Positions 1-6,254 of a stretch of 32,066 nt of DNA are shown one piece after another. Numbering within the stretch: position 1 is the first letter of the stretch; the number at the start of each line of letters is the position of its first letter. Source of the DNA: JBBSIG01 sp038232215. GTDB taxonomy: Bacteria > Actinomycetota > Thermoleophilia > Gaiellales > Gaiellaceae. Below the pieces are notes generated by a model. That model was not told the DNA's origin. It saw only the letters and a program-made list of their open reading frames with translations, and ran no database searches. Location: contig JBBSIG010000002.1 in assembly GCA_038232215.1 (NCBI GenBank), forward strand, positions 1-32,066. Reading direction: 5' to 3'. A program made the translations under genes and the position numbers.

Positions 1-119
1 GCGTACACCACGAGCTCGTGCCGGCCGAGCTCGCGCAACGCCGCCACGGTCTGACGCTGGACGCGCGAGATGCCCTTGCCCTCCGGCGCCACGGACGTCG
101 CGTCAACGCCGAGCCGCAC
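1..119 (-). CDS. Glycosyltransferase family 4, N-terminal fragment (cut by window edge)
   Basis: Only the first 39 codons are present; the gene runs off the left edge. Reading the minus strand from a GTG at 119, the peptide begins MRLGVDATSVAPEGKG and continues ISRVQRQTVAALRELGRHE. A short beta strand followed by a Gly-rich turn and an Arg-rich helix is the usual opening of GT-B (GT4) glycosyltransferases that act in the cytoplasm on NDP-sugars. The start lies inside the 3' end of the upstream GT2 gene (17-nt overlap), which continues the chain of overlapping genes in this operon. The frame and the overlap are visible in the sequence; the family call rests on about 39 residues, so donor and acceptor are unknown. 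Confidence 0.6.
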   Translation of the reverse strand, partial: MRLGVDATSVAPEGKGISRVQRQTVAALRELGRHELVVY

Positions 120-966
120 GCCGCTGCTTCAGTCTCGAGACGAGGGGCCTCGGCAGGAACGAGCGCCCGAGCAGCGAGAGCCCGCGGGCAGAGCAAGGGC
201 GTCCCCGCAGCAGGTAGCGGCGCGCCGGCCCCAGCTCGAGCGCGTCGTAGAAGTACTCCCCGGCGGCCAGATAGGCGCTCCGCCTTCCCTCCGGCGGCAG
301 GACCCGGTCGGCGAGCCGTACGTAGTCCCGCGCCTTCGCGAGAGGCGCGCCGCCCGACTTGGAGGCGGGATGGACGCGGTAGGTGGCGAGCGTCTCCCGG
401 ATCCGGCGGACGCGCCCGGCCGGCAGGCCCAGCACCCACTCGAAGTCGAAGAAGTAGTACGCGGCCTCGTTGAACGGGCGCAGCGCCTCGCGCCGGAAGA
501 GCGAGCCCGGCTGCACGACGTGGTTCGAGCAGGTCCGCACCATGGCGGCGGCGTCGAACTCGCGCGCGCGCAGGGTGAAGAGCGAGCCGCCGCGCTCGTC
601 GACGAACTCGGCGTCGCCGTAGACGAGCAGGAGCGAAGGATCGCGCTCGAGCTCCGCGACGGCGCGCGAGACCGCGCCCGGCAGAAGCGTGTCGTCCGAG
701 TTGAGCCAGCCGAGGACGGCGCCGCTCGCCCGGGCGAAGGCCCGGTTGAGCGCCGCCGCCTGGCCGCCGTCCGGGCCCGCCGTCCACCAGGCGAGCCGGT
801 CCTCGTAGCGGCGCACGATCTCCACGCTGCCGTCGGTCGACCCACCGTCGACCACGGCGTACTCGAGCGGCTCGTAGTCCTGGGCGAGCACGGACTCGAT
901 CGCCTCCTCGAGGAAGTCGGCCTGCTGGTAGGACGGCGTCACGATCGTGACGAGCGGCCGCGTCAC
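103..966 (-). CDS. Glycosyltransferase family 2
   Basis: This is a 287-aa GT-A inverting glycosyltransferase that should transfer a sugar from an NDP-sugar to a growing glycan at the cytoplasmic membrane face. It opens with the GT2 signature TRPLVTIVTPSYQQ, followed by VVDGGSTDGS near residues 38-47 and the metal-binding region WLNSDD at about 87-92. The C-terminal third is typical of short, soluble GT2 enzymes and has no membrane segment. I chose the GTG at 966 because it forms a GTGA overlap with the stop of the upstream GT4 gene and places the signature strand at the N-terminus; the same frame stays open far upstream only because of high GC. It is the third gene of a four-gene glycosyltransferase operon. 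Acceptor and donor cannot be read from sequence. Confidence 0.88.
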   Translation of the reverse strand: MTRPLVTIVTPSYQQADFLEEAIESVLAQDYEPLEYAVVDGGSTDGSVEIVRRYEDRLAWWTAGPDGGQAAALNRAFARASGAVLGWLNSDDTLLPGAVSRAVAELERDPSLLLVYGDAEFVDERGGSLFTLRAREFDAAAMVRTCSNHVVQPGSLFRREALRPFNEAAYYFFDFEWVLGLPAGRVRRIRETLATYRVHPASKSGGAPLAKARDYVRLADRVLPPEGRRSAYLAAGEYFYDALELGPARRYLLRGRPCSARGLSLLGRSFLPRPLVSRLKQRRAARR

Positions 967-2186
967 GCCGCCGCCACCTCCTCGTACAGCTCGACGTAGC
1001 GCCGCACCTGCAGCTCGACCGACAGCTCGCGCTCGGCGACCTCGCGACAGCGGCCGGAGAGGCGCTCGCGCAACCCGTCGTCGGCGAGCAGCGTGGCGAT
1101 GCCGCGGGCAAGATCGTCGACGTCGCCGAAGCGGGCCTGGTACCCCGTCTCCAGGTGGCGCACGACGTCCGTGACCCCGCCCCGGTCGAACGACACGCAG
1201 GGCGTCCCGCACGCGATGCTCTCGGGAGCGGTCTGCGTGAGGACGTCCGCGAGGGTCGGCACGACGAAGAGGTCGGCCGCGCGGTAGGCGTCGGCGAGCA
1301 CGCTCTCGTTGGAGAGCGTGCCGAGCGAGCGGTGCTCGAAGCCGCTCGCGACGATCCCGTTGCCCGCAACGACGAGGAGCGGCGGCCGCTCCAGGCGGCG
1401 GAGCGCCTCGGCGAGGAGGTGCAGGCCCTTGCGCCGCTCGTTCAGCTCGGCCGCGGCGAAGAACACGATCGGGCGGTCGAGAGGCAGGCCGAAGCGGCGG
1501 CGCGCCTCGTCGCGCGGGCCGGGGCGGAACTCGACCGTGTCGATGCCCGTCGGGATGTGATCCACCGGGAAGCGGCCGAGCAGCGGGCTCGCCCGCACGA
1601 GCTCGGCCAGCCAGCGCGACGGCACGACGAGGCGGAGCCGCGACCGCGCGTAGACCGCGTCCTTCAGCCGCCACAGAAGCGCCGTCGTATCGCGTCCGAG
1701 CCGCGGGTACTCGCCCAGGTACGGGCACGAGCCGCAGCCGGTGCGCCAGCGCTCGCAGTCGAGCGAGTAGGCGACGTGCCCGGTCATCCCCCACTGGTCG
1801 TGGAGCTGCCACACGACTGGCCGGCGGCGAGAGAGCGCGGGCAGAGCCGTGAACGAGAAGTAGCTGCCGTGCAGGTTGTGCAGCTGCACGACGTCGGCGC
1901 CCTGGAACCAGGCGTCGCCGAGGACGCCGAAGGAGGAGGGGTAGAACACGTACTGGAGGCTGAGCCGGTCGAGCAGCTCGCCGGAGGCGCGGTCGAGGGT
2001 GCGCCACAGCAGGTTTCGCTTCAGGCGGCGCACGTGCACGTCGGAGGTGACCTTCCGGCCGACGAGCATCCGGGAGCGGTGGCCGAGCCCGTTCAGTCCC
2101 GAGTGCAGCTTGTAGGCCGCCCGGCCCGCGCCCCCGGCCACGTCCGACTCGCTGATGTGGAGCACGTTGAGGGCCCCTCGGGTCAC
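963..2186 (-). CDS. Glycosyltransferase family 4 (copy 2 of a tandem pair)
   Basis: This 407-aa GT-B retaining glycosyltransferase begins VTRGALNVLHISESD. The N-terminal acceptor half carries WQLHDQWGMTGHVAY and a Cys-containing segment, CGSCPYLGEYP. The C-terminal nucleotide-sugar half has the ESIACGTPCVSF segment expected near the donor phosphate and ends in a normal GT4 tail. The start is a GTG at 2186 in a GTGA overlap with the preceding gene, and the stop overlaps the next gene in the same way, so the three genes are probably translationally coupled. It is clearly paralogous to the upstream neighbour over its full length: NVLHISESD, YKLH, FYPSSF, CGSCPYLGEYP and LLGRFPV are shared. The pair therefore arose by tandem duplication and may add two related sugars or linkages. 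Confidence 0.88.
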   Translation of the reverse strand: MTRGALNVLHISESDVAGGAGRAAYKLHSGLNGLGHRSRMLVGRKVTSDVHVRRLKRNLLWRTLDRASGELLDRLSLQYVFYPSSFGVLGDAWFQGADVVQLHNLHGSYFSFTALPALSRRRPVVWQLHDQWGMTGHVAYSLDCERWRTGCGSCPYLGEYPRLGRDTTALLWRLKDAVYARSRLRLVVPSRWLAELVRASPLLGRFPVDHIPTGIDTVEFRPGPRDEARRRFGLPLDRPIVFFAAAELNERRKGLHLLAEALRRLERPPLLVVAGNGIVASGFEHRSLGTLSNESVLADAYRAADLFVVPTLADVLTQTAPESIACGTPCVSFDRGGVTDVVRHLETGYQARFGDVDDLARGIATLLADDGLRERLSGRCREVAERELSVELQVRRYVELYEEVAAA

Positions 2187-3382
2187 GCGAGCGCCGCGTA
2201 CAGGTCGAGGTAGCGCTGCGACTGCCGCTCCAGGCTGTACTCCTCGACCGCGGCGCGCCTCGAGGCGGCGCCGAGCCGCGCGCGCAGAGGCTCGTCGGCG
2301 AGCAGCGTCCGCAGGCCCTCGGTGAGGGCCCCGACGTCTCCGGGCCGCACGAGGTAGCCGGTCTCGAGATGGCGGACCGCGTCGGGCACCCCTCCCGTCG
2401 CGAACGCGACACACGGCGTCCCGCAGGCCATGCTCTCGATCACGACGTTCGGGAGGTTGTCCGCGAGCGTCGGCAGGACGACCACGTCCGCAGCCCGGTA
2501 GGCGTCGACGAGCAGCCAGTCGTCGTCCACCGTCAGCAGGCGCGTGTCGACCGCGAACTCCGTCGAGCCCGAGGCGGCGACCGCCAGGAGCAGCGGGTCG
2601 TCGAGCGGCGCGAGCGCCTCGTCCAGGAACTGGAAGCCCTTGCGGTGCTCGGTCAGGTCGGTCGCGACGAAGAGGACGATCGCCCGGTCGGGGGGCAGGT
2701 CGAGGCGCCGCCGAGCCTCCTCCCGCGGGCCCGGCGAGAACATGGCGGTGTCGACGCCGTACGGGATGTGGTGCACCGGGAAGCGGCCGAGCAGCGGGCT
2801 GGAGCGCACGAGCCCGGCGAGCCAGCGGGACGGCGTCACGAGCTGGAGCCGCGAGCGCCGGTAGAGCGAGCGCTTGAGCCGCCAGAGCGTCGCGGTCGAG
2901 TCCCGGGGCAGCGCCGGGTACTCGCCGAGGTAGGGGCACGAGCCGCAGCCGTGCCGCCAGCGCTCGCAGTCGTACGAGTAGGCGACGTGTCCCGTGAACG
3001 CCCACATGTCGTGCAGCAGCCAGACGACCGGCTGCCGCCGGCTGAGGAACGGGAGCGCGGAGTGGCTGAAATAGCTGCCGTGCGTGTTGTGTAGCTGGAT
3101 CACGTCGGCGTCGCGGAACCAGGGATCGCCGGCCACCGCGAACGAGGAGGGGTAGAACGCGTACTGAAGGCCGAGCCGGTCGAGCACCTCTCCCGAGGCG
3201 CGATCGAGGCCCCGCCAGGCCAGGTGGCGCTTCAGGCGCCGCACGTCGTTGTCGCTCGTCAGCTTGCGGGCGACGAGCATGCGCGAGAGGTGGTCGCGCT
3301 TGCGCAGGTCGTCGTGCAGCTTGTAGGCGGCGCGGGCTGCACCGCCGGCCGCGTCCGACTCGCTGATGTGGAGGACGTTCAT
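2183..3382 (-). CDS. Glycosyltransferase family 4 (copy 1 of a tandem pair)
   Basis: This 399-aa GT-B glycosyltransferase begins MNVLHISESDAAGG. It has WLLHDMWAFTGHVAYSYDC in the N-terminal half, CGSCPYLGEYPALPRDS after it, and the donor-site segment ESMACGTPCVAFATGG in the C-terminal half. The open frame extends further upstream, but the ATG at 3382 gives the family's normal N-terminus and aligns exactly with the paralogue next door, so I used it. It is the first gene of the minus-strand operon that continues to the left edge. The 148-bp region upstream is shared with the divergent acetyltransferase gene and holds two dyads, so the two transcription units may share control. The sugar specificity is unknown. 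Confidence 0.88.
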   Translation of the reverse strand: MNVLHISESDAAGGAARAAYKLHDDLRKRDHLSRMLVARKLTSDNDVRRLKRHLAWRGLDRASGEVLDRLGLQYAFYPSSFAVAGDPWFRDADVIQLHNTHGSYFSHSALPFLSRRQPVVWLLHDMWAFTGHVAYSYDCERWRHGCGSCPYLGEYPALPRDSTATLWRLKRSLYRRSRLQLVTPSRWLAGLVRSSPLLGRFPVHHIPYGVDTAMFSPGPREEARRRLDLPPDRAIVLFVATDLTEHRKGFQFLDEALAPLDDPLLLAVAASGSTEFAVDTRLLTVDDDWLLVDAYRAADVVVLPTLADNLPNVVIESMACGTPCVAFATGGVPDAVRHLETGYLVRPGDVGALTEGLRTLLADEPLRARLGAASRRAAVEEYSLERQSQRYLDLYAALA

Positions 3383-3428
3383 GCGCGCCGGACCGTAGCC
3401 TGCCGCGCGGGCGACCGGCCGCGCGAGG

Positions 3429-3458
3429 CGTGTCCAGCGCCCTGGGGGCGTGGACACG
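3429..3458. repeat. Inverted repeat in divergent intergenic region
   Basis: CGTGTCCAGCGCCC (3429-3442) pairs with GGGCG-TGGACACG (3446-3458) around a 3-nt loop with one bulged base. That is a strong GC-rich stem of about 13 pairs, between the divergent starts at 3382 and 3531. No gene ends here and no T-run follows, so it does not look like an intrinsic terminator. A protein-binding dyad or a structured leader of the minus-strand operon is possible. Confidence 0.45.
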
Positions 3459-3502
3459 TCCCCGCCGGTCGGTGCCCGAGAGGGCTGCTCGCGAATGGTC
3501 GA

Positions 3503-3530
3503 TCGTCTAGGCTCGCCTACCGGTAGACGA
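3503..3530 (+). promoter_or_regulatory. Putative -10 element inside an operator-like dyad
   Basis: TCGTCTA (3503-3509) and TAGACGA (3524-3530) are perfect 7-bp inverted arms that end directly before the ATG at 3531. Between them lie a -10-like TAGGCT (3508-3513, sharing the end of the left arm) and a perfect 10-bp palindrome, CTACCGGTAG (3517-3526). High-GC actinobacterial -10 boxes are often TAGRRT-like. A repressor site overlapping the promoter, or a hairpin in a very short leader, would both fit. No convincing -35 is seen. Confidence 0.4.
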
Positions 3531-4028
3531 ATGGCCGACCAGCCCGCGAACGACGCGCCCTACCGCCTGCTCGACGATGTCGCGCTCGGCGAGAGCGTGA
3601 CCGTCGGCCCGTTCACGAACCTCTACGGCTGCCGGATCGGCGACGGGACCCGAGTCGGCCCCTTCGTGGAGATCCAGCGCGGCGCCGTCGTCGGCTCCCG
3701 CTGCAAGATCCAGAGCCACACGTTCGTCTGCGACGGCGTCGAGATCGGCGACGAGGTGTTCGTCGGCCACGGCGTCGTCTTCGTCAACGACCGCCGGCCG
3801 CGGGCGACCACGGAAGCCGGCGACCTGCAGGGCTCGGGCGATTGGCAGCTCGAGCGCACGGTCGTGGAGCGGAGCGCGACGATCGGGTCGGGCGCCACCG
3901 TCCTCGGCGGCCTGTGCATCGGAGCGGGCGCGCTCGTGGGCGCCGGCGCTGTGGTGACACGGGACGTCGAGCCGGGAGAGACCGTCGTCGGCAACCCGGC
4001 GCGGGCCCTCAGGCGAGCGCCGAGCTGA
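3531..4028 (+). CDS. wbpD: UDP-2-acetamido-3-amino-2,3-dideoxy-glucuronate N-acetyltransferase (WbpD/WlbB type)
   Basis: This 165-aa left-handed beta-helix acyltransferase should acetylate the 3-amino group of UDP-GlcNAc3NA with acetyl-CoA, giving UDP-2,3-diacetamido-2,3-dideoxy-glucuronate. Imperfect hexapeptide repeats run through most of the chain (for example CRIGDGTRVGPFVEIQ and ATIGSGATVLGG). The WlbB/WbpD hallmark GHGVVFVNDRRPRA sits near the middle, with the likely catalytic His in GHG, and the chain ends GAGAVVTRDVEPGETVVGNPAR. I chose the ATG at 3531 because it directly follows the promoter-like dyad and gives the family length; an in-frame ATG at 3450 would add 27 unlikely residues. 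Its 3' end overlaps the convergent aminotransferase gene by 20 nt. Partner enzymes WbpE and WbpB are adjacent, which strengthens the call. WbpA, the UDP-GlcNAc 6-dehydrogenase, is not in the window. Confidence 0.85.
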   Translation: MADQPANDAPYRLLDDVALGESVTVGPFTNLYGCRIGDGTRVGPFVEIQRGAVVGSRCKIQSHTFVCDGVEIGDEVFVGHGVVFVNDRRPRATTEAGDLQGSGDWQLERTVVERSATIGSGATVLGGLCIGAGALVGAGAVVTRDVEPGETVVGNPARALRRAPS

Positions 4029-5115
4029 GCGCGGCGCCCACGCGCTCGATCTCTCCCGGCTCGAGCTCCGGGAACATCGGCAGCGAGAGAATCCTCTCGG
4101 CCAGGCTCTCCGCGACCGGAAAGTCGCCGGCCGCGTGGTCGAGGCCGGCCAGGGCCGGCTGCAAGTGCAACGGCAGCGGGTAGTGGATCCCGGTCTCGAT
4201 CCCCTCCGCCGCCAGCCTCGCCCGCACGTCGTCCCGCGCCCCGGCGGCGACGCGGACGACGTAGAGGTGCCAGGCGTGCTCCACGCCCTCGGCGCTGCCG
4301 GGTAGCTCGAGCTCCAGGCGCCCGAGCGCTCGCGCATAGGCCGCAGCGTGCCCGCGCCGGAGCTCGTTCCAGGCGTCGAGCCGGCGCAGCTTGACGCGCA
4401 GGACGGCCGCCTGGATCGTGTCGAGCCGCTCGTTCCAGCCCTCCACCACGTGCTCGTACTTGCGGCGCTCGCCGAGGTTTCGAAGCAGCCGGACGCGCTC
4501 GGCCAGCTCGGGCTCGCCCGTCGTCACGCAGCCCCCGTCGCCGTACGCGCCGAGGTTCTTCGCCGGGTAGAAGCTGAACGCGGCGATGCGTCCGAACGAG
4601 CCGACGCGGCGCCCCCGCAACGAGGCGCCGTGCGCCTGGCAGGCGTCCTCGACGAGCGCGAGTCCGCGCTCCTGGCACAGCTCCAGCAGGGTGTCGAGGT
4701 CGGCCGGGTGCCCGTACAGGTGGACAGCCACGAGCGCCTTCGTACGCGGGGTGACGGCCGCCGCGGCACGCTCGACGTCGATCGTGGCCGTCCGGGGGTC
4801 GCAGTCGACGAGAACGGGCCGCGCACCGAGGCGGAGCACGGGGAGCACGGAGGAGACGAAGGTGTTGGCCGGCGCGATCACCTCGTCGCCCGGGCCGACG
4901 CCGAGAGCTTCGAGCCCGAGCTGGAGCGCCGCCGTGCCCGACGCGACCCCGACGCACTCGCGGGTGCCGCAGTAGGCGGCGAACTCCCGCTCGAAGCGAT
5001 CGACCTCCTCGCCGAGGATGTAGCGCGTCGAGCCGACGGCGTCGAGCAGGGCCCCGTCGGCCTCCGCTTTGATCGAGGCGTACTGCCGACCGAGGTCTAC
5101 GAGCTTGAGGGTCAT
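4009..5115 (-). CDS. wbpE: DegT/DnrJ/EryC1 sugar aminotransferase (WbpE type)
   Basis: This 368-aa PLP-dependent aminotransferase most likely converts the 3-keto-glucuronate made by the neighbouring dehydrogenase to the 3-amino sugar, with glutamate as amino donor. It opens with the family's VDLGRQYASIKAE. The PLP-contacting segment EDACQAHGA is near residues 156-164, and the Schiff-base lysine is in FYPAKNLGAYGDGG (about Lys186). The C-terminal substrate loop has IHYPLPLH. The length is typical. The ATG at 5115 shares its A with the stop of the dehydrogenase gene (TGATG), so the two are coupled. Its stop lies inside the 3' end of the convergent acetyltransferase gene. The exact sugar is inferred from the trio of neighbours; a different 3- or 4-keto sugar cannot be excluded. 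Confidence 0.87.
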   Translation of the reverse strand: MTLKLVDLGRQYASIKAEADGALLDAVGSTRYILGEEVDRFEREFAAYCGTRECVGVASGTAALQLGLEALGVGPGDEVIAPANTFVSSVLPVLRLGARPVLVDCDPRTATIDVERAAAAVTPRTKALVAVHLYGHPADLDTLLELCQERGLALVEDACQAHGASLRGRRVGSFGRIAAFSFYPAKNLGAYGDGGCVTTGEPELAERVRLLRNLGERRKYEHVVEGWNERLDTIQAAVLRVKLRRLDAWNELRRGHAAAYARALGRLELELPGSAEGVEHAWHLYVVRVAAGARDDVRARLAAEGIETGIHYPLPLHLQPALAGLDHAAGDFPVAESLAERILSLPMFPELEPGEIERVGAALSSALA

Positions 5116-6170
5116 CAGGCCGAGGGCGCTCCGAGCTCGACCGACGCCCCGCCGGCGGCGAGCGACTCGGCGGCGGCCTCGAGCACGCTGACCACGCGCC
5201 GGCCCGCTCGCCCGTCCGTCACGGGCCGGGCGCCCGTGCGGCAGCAGGTGGCGAAGTGGCTCACCTGCTCCTTCAGCGGCTCGGCCGCCGGGAGCTGCGG
5301 GACCCGGATCTCGCCGTCTCGAATCAGCGCCTTGACCTCGCCGTACTCGGCGCCGCGCGCAGCCTCCGAGACGGCTTCGTAGCTCGCCCCCCGGTCGAAG
5401 ATCTTGAGCCGCTCGTCTGCGGCCACGTCGTCGAAGACGAGCATGCGCCGGTCGCCCACGACCGTGACGGTGCGCACCTTGTACGGGTCGAGCCAGGAGA
5501 GGTGCGCCGCGGCGATCGTCTCCCCGTCGAAGCGCAGGTGCAGGAACACGACGTCCTCCCAGCCCTCGCGCAGGAACGCCTGGCCGGTCGCGGACACGGA
5601 CGTCGGCTCGCGGTCGAGCAGGTAGAGCAGGATCGAGACGTCGTGCGGGGCGAGATCCCACATCGCGTTCACGTCCGACCTGATCGGGCCGAGCCCGGTT
5701 CGCGTCGTGTGGCAGTAGAGGATCCGGCCCACCTCGCCCGCGGCGATCAGCTCGCGCATGGCGCGCACGGCCGGGTTGTAGACGAACGTGTGCCCGACGA
5801 GGAGGACGCTGCCGCGGCGCTCCGCGGTGGCGATCAGCGTGTCGCACTCGACGGTCGTCGCGGCCAGCGGCTTCTCGCACAGCACGTGCTTGCCCGAGTC
5901 GAGCGCCGCGAGCGCGAGCTCGAAGTGGGTCGAGGTGGGCGTGGCGACGATCACCGCGTCGAGGTCGTCCGCCTCGAGCACGTCCGCGGCGCGGCGTCCG
6001 ACGCGGACGCCCGGGTAGCGCGCCTCCACCAAAGAGAGAGCGTCCGCGCGGACGTCGCACGCCGCGACGAGCTCCGTCTCGGGCAGCTCACCGAGGATGC
6101 GCGCGTAGTGCGGGCCCCAGTACCCGAGACCGACGAGCGCGACGCGCAGCACGCCGCGACGGTACAGCAC
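5115..6170 (-). CDS. wbpB: Gfo/Idh/MocA oxidoreductase (WbpB-type UDP-GlcNAcA 3-dehydrogenase)
   Basis: This 351-aa NAD(P)-dependent oxidoreductase is expected to oxidise C3 of UDP-N-acetylglucosaminuronate before transamination. The Rossmann motif GLGYWGPHYARIL is at the N-terminus, VIVATPTSTH follows, then the family signature CEKPLA. The Gfo/Idh C-terminal domain carries WDLAPHDVSILLYLL, which holds the expected catalytic-site His. The GTG at 6170 has GAGAGG about 11 nt upstream; a second in-frame GTG at 6152 would start MLRVALVG and matches family N-termini better, so the start is uncertain by six codons. The gene is first in a two-gene minus-strand unit with the aminotransferase and is divergent from the fused glycosyltransferase gene at 6255. 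Confidence 0.85.
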   Translation of the reverse strand: MLYRRGVLRVALVGLGYWGPHYARILGELPETELVAACDVRADALSLVEARYPGVRVGRRAADVLEADDLDAVIVATPTSTHFELALAALDSGKHVLCEKPLAATTVECDTLIATAERRGSVLLVGHTFVYNPAVRAMRELIAAGEVGRILYCHTTRTGLGPIRSDVNAMWDLAPHDVSILLYLLDREPTSVSATGQAFLREGWEDVVFLHLRFDGETIAAAHLSWLDPYKVRTVTVVGDRRMLVFDDVAADERLKIFDRGASYEAVSEAARGAEYGEVKALIRDGEIRVPQLPAAEPLKEQVSHFATCCRTGARPVTDGRAGRRVVSVLEAAAESLAAGGASVELGAPSA

Positions 6171-6237
6171 GCCGAGCCGGGCCTCTCACGATCTCTAAGC
6201 GACCATTCAGACCAGCGTGATCTACCGATCGACCGTC

Positions 6238-6250
6238 TAGGGTTCGAGGG
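6238..6250 (+). promoter_or_regulatory. Putative -10 (TAGGGT) and RBS for the fused glycosyltransferase gene
   Basis: TAGGGT at 6238-6243 is a good match to actinobacterial -10 boxes and lies only 11 nt before the ATG at 6255. The preceding bases (ACCGTCTAGG) resemble the promoter before 3531 (GATCGTCTAGG). GAGGG at 6246-6250 could be a Shine-Dalgarno, but transcription from this -10 would start at about 6250, so the mRNA would have a very short leader or none. I see no clear -35. Confidence 0.35.
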
Positions 6251-6254
6251 CCGC

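Noticed and set aside
103..3005. Very long minus-strand open frames spanning two or three of the glycosyltransferase genes
   Set aside because: High GC leaves few stops. Recognisable motifs occupy only part of each frame and each gene has a better start in a GTGA overlap.
5256..6254. Upstream extension of the fused glycosyltransferase by over 300 residues
   Set aside because: The added residues are Arg/Val/Glu-rich shadow translation of the wbpB gene on the other strand and match no family. The ATG at 6255 follows a promoter-like sequence and an RBS.
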